NCBI GenBank assembly: GCA_944350445.1
Contig: CALVOW010000007.1
Span: 1-55,398, forward strand
DNA from: an uncultured Bacilli bacterium
GTDB taxonomy: Bacteria > Bacillota_I > Bacilli_A > RF39 > UBA660
Length of the DNA: 55,398 nt
Direction: 5' to 3'
A program made the translations under genes and the position numbers. Each line of letters begins with the position of its first letter. Within the stretch, counting starts at the first letter, position 1. Positions 42,592 through 52,075 of this stretch are shown here, one piece after another. The notes under the pieces are model-generated. The model saw only the letters and a list, made by a program, of their open reading frames with translations, made no database searches and was not told the origin of the DNA.

Positions 42592-45165
42592 ATGAAAGAT
42601 AGAAAGAAAGTAATAAGTATTAGTTTAATAATAATTTTAATATTAGTAGTAACACTAGGAATAAGTTATAGCATTTTTAATTTTCTAGGAATTGGTTCAG
42701 GAAATCAAGTAGCTATAACTGGAGATATTTATATGCATTATAATGGATCAGACACAATTACTTTAAATAATATGGTACCGATGTCAGAAAGCGAAGCGTT
42801 AGCAAGAACTGATAATGTTTTTAATTTTACAATAACTGGCAAAAATACTAGTAATAAAGATATTTATTATGGTATTTACTTAGAAGAAGGAGCTGAACAA
42901 ACTGGAAAAACAAGAATAAAGCCAAGTGATGTAATGGTTTATTTAGAAAGTGATGGCGATAAGTTAGTAAACTCACTTCGTTATCAAGATTTTACTAATC
43001 ATATTTATGTTGATATGATTCCAGCTAATACAACTAATGAAATAAGTAAAAATTATAGTTTAAGAGTATGGCTAAGAGAAGGAATAATTGTTAGTGATAC
43101 TGAGGAAAGTGCTAGTTATACAACTGAAGAGTGGGCAAATGCCTATTTAAGTTTAAAAGTAAGAGTTGATGGCAATTTAGAAAGTATGAATATGCCTCTT
43201 ATGGTTGAAAATAATGAAACCTTTGTTGAGAATAATAAAGCTTATTTAATAGTTAATCTTAAAAACTATGAAAATCCTAATGAAAAAAATGAAATATTAA
43301 CTGAAAATGATGAAATGAAGTTAGAAATAAGTGGAACAAACTCTGATGTTGTATTTTCTTATAAAGATAGTTTAGGTAATGAAGTAACCGAAACAAGTGA
43401 GACGTTAACATTAAATTATTCCTTAAATAAAAAAACGAGTGTTGAAGTCCAAGTTTATGTTATACCGAAAAATGATGCTAATAGTAATACAGATGTAACA
43501 GTTAAATTAACCAAAAATGATACAGAAACTTATCAAATAATTAAAAATATGGACATTATGGGCAATAACTATTGTTTAAACAATGGCTTTAATAAATTAG
43601 GAGATTGTATTTTAGTATCGGACCATCAAACTGATAATATAGAAACAGCGAAGACCCAAATAGCTGATAAGGGAGAACCAAATTTAAATGATACAGCTCC
43701 AAGTTATACATATTTAGAAGAAACAACAACAAATGTTAGTAATGCTTATACAGCCCCAAGTGGTTATAAATGTTACTTTGGAACGGGCTTTGAATTTAAT
43801 GCCACCAACGGAACATTTAGATTAACCGGTGATATTATAACCGATACAATAAGTGATACTTATTTAAATTACTATACTTGTGGTGGAACAAATAGAGGAA
43901 ATAGTGGTTGCTCGACAATTTATAAAATCTTAGAAACTGATGAAAGTTTACAAAAAATAACCCTAGCAGATGTTATAACATATAAAATAGCAAGTACTAT
44001 CAGAAGTGAAGTGGGATTATATGCCGTCGAAGACGATTATGGAACTTCTTATATTTACCGAGGCGATGTTTTAAATAATAATGTTTATTTTGCGGGTTTT
44101 TACTGGAAGATAATTCGTATGAATGGCGATGGTTCAATCCGTATGATTTATAGCGGAACCACCCCAGATGCCATCGGAAGTGCAACTAGTATTAATAATA
44201 CAACTTATCAATATAATAGCCATTATCCTGATCCAACTTATGTTGGTTATATGTATGGCAAGGAATTTTCCCTTCATACAAGCAATGAAACTAATTATGC
44301 AAGTATAGAACCTTTAACTAAATATTATTTTGGTTCTAATTACGAATTTGATGAGGCGACCGAGACGTTTAAAATAACGGGTTCTATTACCAGTGGAACA
44401 TTTAGTGAAATGCAGGATAAGTTTGGCGATTATCCTTATACATGCAATAATATGAATAGTACTGATTCTTGCCAAGTAATTATAAAAGTCAATAGTTATG
44501 TAAACGAATCCGAAGTTATAGCACAGTATATTTCTTATTCTTCCAATAGTTATGAAAGCACGATTACTAATGAGTTTGATAGTGATGCAAAGGTTGCATT
44601 AGATGCATGGTATCAGACTAACTTTGTAGATAAGAGTGATAGTCAAGGTAATTTACTAACCAATTATATCGTTGATGGAACTTTTTGTAATGATAGAACA
44701 TTTGCAAGTGATAATACTGGTGATGGTTATAGTTTAGTACCAACAACTTTATATTCAGCTTATAAAAGATTGGATTCGGATACTAATAAAACGGCGACTT
44801 TAAAATGCAGTCAAGATGTTGATAAATTTTCAACGACACCGAGCCGCGGGAATGGCGATTTAACCTATCCAATAGCTTTAATAACAGCTGATGAAGTAGC
44901 TTTATCTGGTGGACGAGAAGGTTTAAAAAATGAAGAATATTATTTGCAAGCAAATGGTTATTATTATACAATGACACCTCATGATTTTCGAACTAGAAAT
45001 GCTCGTGCCTATGTGTATTCCATTTATCCAACAGGTGAGTTAGGTGCTGGATTGTACATTACAGCCGCTTATTTGCTAAGACCAGTTATCAATCTTCGAT
45101 CTGATGTCCTAATTTCCCAAGGAGATGGTACTATAGAAAATCCATTTATATTAGATTTAGCTTAA
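42592..45165 (+). CDS. Large exported protein, paralog B, with C-type-lectin-like end
   Basis: This 857-aa protein shares its domain order with paralog A: anchor (SLIIILILVVTLG), GSGNQVAITGDIYMHYNG, beta-rich domains, YIYRGDVLNNNVYFAGFYWKI and the ending LLRPVINLRSDVLISQGDGT. It differs most near residues 790-840, where paralog A has DFGANSIYSFVFQLNYQG and this has DFRTRNARAYVYSIYPTG. AGAAGGGAAAGTA precedes the ATG. It lies behind its own copy of the poly-G leader and terminator. Confidence 0.82.
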   Translation: MKDRKKVISISLIIILILVVTLGISYSIFNFLGIGSGNQVAITGDIYMHYNGSDTITLNNMVPMSESEALARTDNVFNFTITGKNTSNKDIYYGIYLEEGAEQTGKTRIKPSDVMVYLESDGDKLVNSLRYQDFTNHIYVDMIPANTTNEISKNYSLRVWLREGIIVSDTEESASYTTEEWANAYLSLKVRVDGNLESMNMPLMVENNETFVENNKAYLIVNLKNYENPNEKNEILTENDEMKLEISGTNSDVVFSYKDSLGNEVTETSETLTLNYSLNKKTSVEVQVYVIPKNDANSNTDVTVKLTKNDTETYQIIKNMDIMGNNYCLNNGFNKLGDCILVSDHQTDNIETAKTQIADKGEPNLNDTAPSYTYLEETTTNVSNAYTAPSGYKCYFGTGFEFNATNGTFRLTGDIITDTISDTYLNYYTCGGTNRGNSGCSTIYKILETDESLQKITLADVITYKIASTIRSEVGLYAVEDDYGTSYIYRGDVLNNNVYFAGFYWKIIRMNGDGSIRMIYSGTTPDAIGSATSINNTTYQYNSHYPDPTYVGYMYGKEFSLHTSNETNYASIEPLTKYYFGSNYEFDEATETFKITGSITSGTFSEMQDKFGDYPYTCNNMNSTDSCQVIIKVNSYVNESEVIAQYISYSSNSYESTITNEFDSDAKVALDAWYQTNFVDKSDSQGNLLTNYIVDGTFCNDRTFASDNTGDGYSLVPTTLYSAYKRLDSDTNKTATLKCSQDVDKFSTTPSRGNGDLTYPIALITADEVALSGGREGLKNEEYYLQANGYYYTMTPHDFRTRNARAYVYSIYPTGELGAGLYITAAYLLRPVINLRSDVLISQGDGTIENPFILDLA

Positions 45166-45171
45166 ATAATT

Positions 45172-45199
45172 GTATCTAGTATTAACTAGGTACTTTTTT
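45172..45199 (+). terminator. Terminator after paralog B
   Basis: GTATCTAGT (45172-45180) pairs with ACTAGGTAC (45185-45193), one G-T pair, followed by T6. Confidence 0.88.
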
Positions 45200-45267
45200 C
45201 TATTTTTTTCTTTAAAAATAGACAATATTAAGATATAATATGATAAAATTTATTTGTTTGGAAGTGA

Positions 45268-46421
<1,154 letters not shown>

Positions 46422-46422
<1 letters not shown>

Positions 46423-47432
46423 TGCAAATTATTAAAGAATTAAATGAAGATAATTTAAAAATAATTAAAAAAGTAATTTTCAAGGATGATTTAGTAATTT
46501 TTCCAACGGAAACAGTTTATGGAATTGGTGCTAATGCCTTATCAGAGAAGGCTGTTGAAAGAATTTTTGCTGTTAAGGAAAGAGCTCGTAATAATCCTCT
46601 AATTGTGCATTTAAAAGATAAAGCGGAAATTGAAAAATATGCTTTTATTCAAAATGAAGTTGAGAAAAAATTAATTGAAGCTTTCATGCCAGGACCCTTT
46701 ACTTTAATTTTAAAAAAGAAAGATATTATTCCCGATGTAACTACCGCTTCCTTAGATTCCGTTGGCATACGTATTCCAATCAATGAAATAGCTCATAAGT
46801 TTTTAGAATATGTTGACTGTCCTATTGCTGCTCCAAGTGCGAATATTTCTACTCGTCCAAGCGGAACCAATTTAGATGATATAAAAGAGGAATTTACAGG
46901 ATTAGTAGATTTAGCAATTGATGGTGGAAGTTCCCAAATTGGCCTTGAATCAACGGTTGTGAAAGTTATTGATAATGTTCCAGTTATTTTAAGACCAGGT
47001 TTTATAACCAAAGAAGATATTGAAATGATTACTTCTAAATGTCTTGTCTCAGAACATGTTTTAAAACAAATAGATAGTCAGATGAAAGTTGAAAGTCCAG
47101 GTATGCTTTATCGTCACTATGCTCCTAAAACAAAATGTTTACTTGTTTATAGTGATAATTTAGATACTTTAAAAGAATTAGTTACAGAAAATATTTTTTC
47201 TAAAACAATTGTTTTAGGTAGTTCAAAATTAAAAGATATTCCTTGTTTTAAATACATATTCTATGGCAATACCAAAGAAGAAATATCGCATAACATATTT
47301 TCTTTACTTCGAAAATGTGATACTTACAATGCCGATCTTATAATTATAGAAGGAGTAAAAAAAGAAGGTCTAGGTTTAGCTATTATGAATAGACTTATTA
47401 GAACTTCTAATTTTAATTACATAGAAAAATGA
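46422..47432 (+). CDS. tsaC: L-threonylcarbamoyladenylate synthase (Sua5/YwlC type)
   Basis: This enzyme makes threonylcarbamoyl-AMP for the t6A37 tRNA modification. The N-terminal YrdC domain (about 1-200) has FPTETVYGIGANAL, KERARNNPLIVHL and APSANISTRPSGT. The C-terminal Sua5 domain (about 230-336) has SPGMLYRHYAPKT. The start is GTG at 46422, overlapping the tgt stop codon by one base. Confidence 0.95.
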
Positions 47433-48154
47433 AAATAGTAAAATATATTAAAATAAGTAATGATAAATATAAAATAATTCTTGAAAACAAAGAAACAATT
47501 ACTTTATATGAAGATGTAATTTTAAAATATGAACTATTATTAAAAAAAGAAATTACTAACATAGAAGAAATTTTTAAATACAATCAAAAATATGCGTTAT
47601 ATGAGAAATGTTTAAGTTATATTAATAAAAAAATTAGATCCGAACAAGAAATAAGGACACATTTAAAAAAATATACTACTAATTACGATGACATTGAAGA
47701 TATTATTTTAAAATTAAAAGAAAATAATTTTTTAAATAGTTCTTTATATATTAAAAGTTATATTCATGATAAAATTTATTTAAGTTTTGATGGACCTTTA
47801 AAAATAAAAAATGATCTACTTAATTTAGGATTTTTCGAAGATGATATTTTGTTAGAACTTGAAATCTTTGATGATAATTTAATTAAGGATCGAATAACTA
47901 AATATATTAATAAACAGTTAAAAGTAAATAAAAAAAGTATTTATGTTTTTAAAAATAAAATGTTGCTTAACTTAATTAATCTTGGTTATTTAAGAGAAGA
48001 TATTATAAAATATTTAAATAATATTAATTTTAATGATAATGACTTAAAAGAAAAAGAATATGAAAAATTAAAAAAGAAGTATTCGAAAAAGTATAAAGGT
48101 TTGGAATTAGAACAAATAATTAAAAGAAAATTGTATGAGAAAGGTTTTCAATAG
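47429..48154 (+). CDS. recX: Regulatory protein RecX
   Basis: RecX (241 aa) modulates RecA filaments. It has an N-terminal beta domain, then repeated three-helix modules. The pattern ALYEKCLSYINKKIRSEQEIRTHLKK followed by IILKLKENNFLNSSLYIKSYIHD is the RecX signature. It overlaps tsaC by 4 nt (ATGA). recA is not in the window. Confidence 0.88.
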   Translation: MKIVKYIKISNDKYKIILENKETITLYEDVILKYELLLKKEITNIEEIFKYNQKYALYEKCLSYINKKIRSEQEIRTHLKKYTTNYDDIEDIILKLKENNFLNSSLYIKSYIHDKIYLSFDGPLKIKNDLLNLGFFEDDILLELEIFDDNLIKDRITKYINKQLKVNKKSIYVFKNKMLLNLINLGYLREDIIKYLNNINFNDNDLKEKEYEKLKKKYSKKYKGLELEQIIKRKLYEKGFQ

Positions 48155-48272
48155 TAATAAATTAATTAGTGTCAAATTGTGTCAATTTTTTAGAGTTTAA
48201 AATAGGTGAATTTATTATTTTTTTCTTGGAAAACAATTTTTTTCTTATAATAATTTTTAAGATTTAAAAAGA

Positions 48273-48309
48273 AAATGGTTTTAATTTTTATAATTTAAGC
48301 CATTTTTTT
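48273..48309 (+). terminator. Terminator of the tgt-tsaC-recX operon
   Basis: AAATGGTTT (48273-48281) and AAGCCATTT (48297-48305) form a nine-pair stem with one wobble pair, followed by a T-run. Confidence 0.75.
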
Positions 48310-48313
48310 AATT

Positions 48314-48342
48314 TTGACTTACTAAACTTTCTTTGTTATAGT
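48314..48342 (+). promoter_or_regulatory. Promoter of the intergenic small RNA
   Basis: TTGACT (48314-48319) and TATAGT (48337-48342) are spaced by 17 nt, giving a start near 48349. It follows directly on the recX-operon terminator, as expected for an independent transcript. Confidence 0.75.
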
Positions 48343-48348
48343 AAAACT

Positions 48349-48485
48349 GTTCTTTGAAATTATCAAAGAACCTGTAATATTAAAACTATATTTTAAAGAA
48401 TTTCATTTTTAACTTTTTATCTAATACTTATTATTCAATCCGCCTCTTATCTACACTTTATTTAATATAGTTTTAATATTTTTTT
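48349..48485 (+). ncRNA. Candidate small regulatory RNA, about 137 nt
   Basis: The predicted transcript starts with a perfect hairpin, GTTCTTTGA (48349-48357) and TCAAAGAAC (48363-48371). It then has AATATTAAAACTATATT (48376-48392), which pairs perfectly over 17 bp with AATATAGTTTTAATATT (48464-48480) and is followed by U-rich sequence. The roughly 70-nt apical region is unpaired and has a C-rich patch (CAATCCGCCTCTTATC) that could pair with ribosome-binding sites. No ORF is present. The element could also be an attenuator for mutL, but it has its own terminator 74 bp before the mutL start. Confidence 0.6.
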
Positions 48486-48558
48486 GAAAATTACCTAAAT
48501 TATGTAAAATTATTTTAATTTTCTTTGTTTTTTTGTTACAATATCATCAGGTGACGTT

Positions 48559-50343
48559 ATGAGTAAAATTAAAGTAATGGATGAAGCTTTAGCCAATAAA
48601 ATAGCAGCTGGGGAAGTTGTTGAAAAAACAATGAACGTTGTTAAAGAATTAGTTGAAAATTCAATTGATGCTAAGGCTTCTATTATAAAAATTGAATTAA
48701 TTGATAGTGGTGTTCGGGAAATTAAAGTAATTGACGATGGTATAGGCATGGATAGAGATGATGCTATTCTAGCTTTTTCAAGACACGCCACGAGTAAATT
48801 AAAAACCTTAGATGATTTATTTAATATCAATTCTTTAGGCTTTCGTGGGGAGGCTTTACCATCAATTGCTAGTGTTTCTAATGTTTATTTAAAAACAAGT
48901 GATGGTATTACAGGAACAGAGCTTACTATTGAAGGGGGAAAAATTAAAGAAGTATTATCAGCTGATTTAAAAAAGGGAACAACTATTACGGTTACGAATT
49001 TATTTTATAATACGCCAGTTCGTTTGAAATATTTAAAAAGTTTATATACAGAGCTTGCGAATATTACTGATTATGTTAATAAAATGGCTCTTAGTTATCC
49101 AAATAGAAAATTTATTTTAAAAAATAATGATAAAGAACTTTTAAATACGAGTGGTAATGGTGATTTATTAAAAACCATTTTAAACATTTATGGAGTAGTG
49201 GTTGCTAGTAAAATGTTAAAAATCGCTGGTGAAAATAATGATTATAAAATAAGTGGTTATATTTCTTATCCGGAATTAACAAAAAGTAATCGTAGCAGTA
49301 TAACTTTATTAATTAATAATCGAGTTGTTAAAAATTATGAAGTTGTCAAAGCCATTTTAGAAAGTTTTCATACTTATATTCCTAAAGATAGATATCCTTA
49401 TGCTGTTTTAAATATTGAAGTAGATCCATTTTTAGTTGATGTTAATGTTCATCCAACGAAGATGGAAGTAAAATTTTCGAAAGTTGATTCGCTTTTAAAT
49501 TTAATTTATGAAACTATTAGTAATAAATTAAGTGCTAAGACTTTAATTCCTAAAGCAATTCAAGATAATGTTGAAGATAATTATTATAAAGACTTAGAAA
49601 GTAAAGATTTGGAGGTAAATGATAATTTATATGACTATCAAAATGCTGAGGAAAGCAAGCAAGAAAAGACTAAGAAGAACTTAACAGAAATAACTTTTGA
49701 TTTTTCTAATTCTGCTTCAAATACTAAGGATAATGGTCACCAAGAAGTAGAAGAAGATGCAAGAATTAAAAATATGTATCCAATTGGGATAGTTCATGGG
49801 ACCTATATTATTTGTGAAAATGAACTAGGAATGTTTATAATTGATCAACATGCAGCCGCTGAAAGGATTAACTATGAAAAATATTATCATGCTTTAAGTA
49901 CACATTCTAAGAATACAATTGATGTTTTAATTCCTTATAAAATAGAACTTCCAAGTCATGAATATTTAATTTTAGAACAAAATTTTCACATTTTAGATAA
50001 CTTAGGTTTTAAATATGAAGAATTTGGAAATAACACAATTATTATTCGATCACACCCAACATGGTTACCAAAATATGCTCCCCTTGAAGCTATTAAAAAA
50101 ATAATTGATATAATTATTAAAGAAGAAGATTTTGATGAAGAAAAATTTAATGAAAAAGTAGCAATTACCTTAGCTTGTAAAATGAGTATTAAAGCCGGTG
50201 ATGTTATAACGTTACCGGATATGACTTATTTAATAAATCAATTAAAGAAAACGAAAAATCCATTTACTTGTCCGCATGGACGACCAACTATTATTACTTA
50301 TACCAAGTATGATTTAGAAAAATTATTTAAAAGAGCAATGTAA
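48559..50343 (+). CDS. mutL: DNA mismatch repair protein MutL
   Basis: MutL (594 aa) has the GHKL ATPase domain (IAAGEVVEKTMNVVKELVENS, DDGIGM, GFRGEAL), the transducer domain (LINNRVVKN and DVNVHPTKMEVKF) and a C-terminal endonuclease domain with DQHAAAERINYE (DQHA-x2-E-x4-E) and CPHGRP. It is therefore the nicking type used in MutH-less bacteria. CAGGTGACGTT precedes the ATG. mutS, which commonly precedes mutL, is not adjacent. Confidence 0.97.
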   Translation: MSKIKVMDEALANKIAAGEVVEKTMNVVKELVENSIDAKASIIKIELIDSGVREIKVIDDGIGMDRDDAILAFSRHATSKLKTLDDLFNINSLGFRGEALPSIASVSNVYLKTSDGITGTELTIEGGKIKEVLSADLKKGTTITVTNLFYNTPVRLKYLKSLYTELANITDYVNKMALSYPNRKFILKNNDKELLNTSGNGDLLKTILNIYGVVVASKMLKIAGENNDYKISGYISYPELTKSNRSSITLLINNRVVKNYEVVKAILESFHTYIPKDRYPYAVLNIEVDPFLVDVNVHPTKMEVKFSKVDSLLNLIYETISNKLSAKTLIPKAIQDNVEDNYYKDLESKDLEVNDNLYDYQNAEESKQEKTKKNLTEITFDFSNSASNTKDNGHQEVEEDARIKNMYPIGIVHGTYIICENELGMFIIDQHAAAERINYEKYYHALSTHSKNTIDVLIPYKIELPSHEYLILEQNFHILDNLGFKYEEFGNNTIIIRSHPTWLPKYAPLEAIKKIIDIIIKEEDFDEEKFNEKVAITLACKMSIKAGDVITLPDMTYLINQLKKTKNPFTCPHGRPTIITYTKYDLEKLFKRAM

Positions 50344-50353
50344 GGAGGGTTTT

Positions 50354-51058
50354 ATGAAACAAGAAATAAAATTACTACAAGAAAAATTAAATAGTATCAT
50401 TGAATATGGTTATTTTTTAGAACCTGCTGATGGAATAAAAAGAGAATTTATTACTTTAAGTGAATTAGAAAAGGAAATTATTAAAACCAAAGAAATTCGG
50501 GAATTTTTATTAAAAATATTTCAAACTGATTTAAATTCGGAAATTACCAAACGAAAAATTAAAAATTTAAGTGTAAGTTTTCCAAATGAAGAAGTTATTA
50601 AAAATGGAAAAGTGCATTTAAATATTGCAACACCTTATGATTATGCCCACTTTTTTTATACGAAGACGAGCATTGCTTCTCCTTATAAGGAAAAAAGTAA
50701 AATCCAAGAAAAAGACTCTATTTTTTTTCCTTATGTAAGAGGGCTTTTAGAAGTAAGTGGGAACGATGAAACAAAAAATATTATTTTAAATAGTTTTTAT
50801 GATTATTTTCCAATTGATTTAGAAAATCATTTAGGAAAAATACTAGTAAATGGTAATGGTATTAATTTTTCCATTGATTGGTTTTCGCGTTTAAATTTAA
50901 CTGAAGAAGAAAAATTGCAACTTTTAGCTTGTTTTTATAATAAGTATCAAGAAGTTATTGAACGTATTTTTGTTCCTATAGAAGATGCAAAAACTTATAT
51001 GACACAAGCTAATAGAAGAGATGTTTTAAAAGTTTATAAAAGAGGTATTCGTGAATAA
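50354..51058 (+). CDS. Hypothetical protein between mutL and miaA, 234 aa
   Basis: This is a soluble alpha/beta-looking protein without signal peptide or membrane segment. I see no catalytic motif and do not recognise the family. TAAGGAGGGTTTT precedes the ATG, 10 bp after mutL, and its stop codon overlaps the miaA start, so it is an operon member between two conserved genes. Confidence 0.72.
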   Translation: MKQEIKLLQEKLNSIIEYGYFLEPADGIKREFITLSELEKEIIKTKEIREFLLKIFQTDLNSEITKRKIKNLSVSFPNEEVIKNGKVHLNIATPYDYAHFFYTKTSIASPYKEKSKIQEKDSIFFPYVRGLLEVSGNDETKNIILNSFYDYFPIDLENHLGKILVNGNGINFSIDWFSRLNLTEEEKLQLLACFYNKYQEVIERIFVPIEDAKTYMTQANRRDVLKVYKRGIRE

Positions 51059-51923
51059 AATAGTAGTTATAATTGGTCCAACGGGAGTTGGGAAAACAAA
51101 ACTTAGTATTAGTTTAGCAAAATACTTAGATGCAGTTGTTATCAATGCTGATAGTATGCAAGTTTATCGTGATTTAAATATTGGAACCGCAAAAATTAAA
51201 GAAAGTGAAAAAGAAGGTATCAAGCATTATTTATTTGATATATGTGATATTGAAGAAGAATATAACATTTATAAATATCAAAAAGATGGACGAAAGTTAC
51301 TAGATAAATTTCAAAAAGAAGGAAAAAATGTTGTTTTAGTTGGGGGAAGTGGTTTATATATTAAAAGCTTATTATATGACTATAAGTTTCAAGATGAAGA
51401 ATATAAAGAAGCATATGAAAATTTAACAAATCAAGAATTATTAGAAGAAATTAAAAAACATCATGAAACAGATATTCATGTTAATAATCGCAAACGCTTA
51501 ATTAGAGAATTAAATAAAATTAAAAATAATAATCAAATAACAAGTGATATTCATAAAAAACTATATGATTTTCTTTTAATTGGTTTAACATGTGATCGTG
51601 AAAAATTATATAAAATTGTTGATAAAAGGGTTGATTTAATGATCGAAGACGGTTTAATTGAAGAAGTTAAAGCTTTATATGAAAAAGGTATTAATAGTAA
51701 AGCTATTAATACCGGAATTGGTTATAAAGAGTTATATTCCTATTTTAAAGGTGATATTAGTCTCGAAGAAGCAGTCAAATTAATTAAAAAAAATACGAGA
51801 CATTTTATTAAAAGACAATATACTTTCTTTAAACATCAAATGGATGTTACATGGTTAAATGTTGATTTTTCAAATTTTGAACATACGATCAACGAGGCTA
51901 TAAAAATAGTAGATAGTTATTGA
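51051..51923 (+). CDS. miaA: tRNA dimethylallyltransferase
   Basis: MiaA (290 aa) adds the isopentenyl group to A37 of tRNAs reading UNN codons. It has the P-loop GPTGVGKTKLS (residues 9-19), INADSMQVYRDLNIGTAK, GGSGLYIKSLLYDY, NRKRLIRELN and the C-terminal RHFIKRQYTFFKHQ. The start codon is GTG, overlapping the previous gene by 8 nt. Confidence 0.96.
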   Translation: MNKIVVIIGPTGVGKTKLSISLAKYLDAVVINADSMQVYRDLNIGTAKIKESEKEGIKHYLFDICDIEEEYNIYKYQKDGRKLLDKFQKEGKNVVLVGGSGLYIKSLLYDYKFQDEEYKEAYENLTNQELLEEIKKHHETDIHVNNRKRLIRELNKIKNNNQITSDIHKKLYDFLLIGLTCDREKLYKIVDKRVDLMIEDGLIEEVKALYEKGINSKAINTGIGYKELYSYFKGDISLEEAVKLIKKNTRHFIKRQYTFFKHQMDVTWLNVDFSNFEHTINEAIKIVDSY

Positions 51924-51939
51924 AATTAGAAAAAATAGA

Positions 51940-51972
51940 AAGTTGTAATTAAGAAATTGATTACAATTTTTT
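51940..51972 (+). terminator. Terminator after miaA
   Basis: TTGTAAT (51943-51949) pairs with ATTACAA (51960-51966), with flanking A/T pairs, and runs into T6. Confidence 0.8.
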
Positions 51973-51997
51973 CTTCACAAAAATTTCACAAAAAAAA

Positions 51998-52024
51998 TTA
52001 GCACTCTCTGTTGACAAGTGCTAT
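51998..52024 (+). promoter_or_regulatory. CIRCE operator (HrcA site)
   Basis: TTAGCACTC (51998-52006), a 9-nt spacer, then AAGTGCTAT (52016-52024) matches the CIRCE inverted repeat. The left arm is perfect and the right arm has two mismatches. It overlaps the -35 box of the htpG promoter, so HrcA should repress htpG until heat shock. hrcA is not in the window. Confidence 0.88.
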
Positions 52025-52039
52025 TTTTAGTGCTATGAT
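52011..52039 (+). promoter_or_regulatory. htpG promoter
   Basis: TTGACA (52011-52016) and TATGAT (52034-52039) have 17-nt spacing. The -35 is embedded in the CIRCE element. Confidence 0.9.
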
Positions 52040-52075
52040 TAATTTGTTAAATGAATTTAACACCAAGGAGGAAAA

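Noticed and set aside
33866-45165. Complete diversity-generating retroelement
   Set aside because: No reverse transcriptase or template repeat is present in the window, and the differences between paralogs are not clearly adenine-directed.
48155-48250. Minus-strand promoter antisense to recX (two TTGACA-like boxes)
   Set aside because: No acceptable -10 box at the right spacing and no downstream gene or terminator on that strand.
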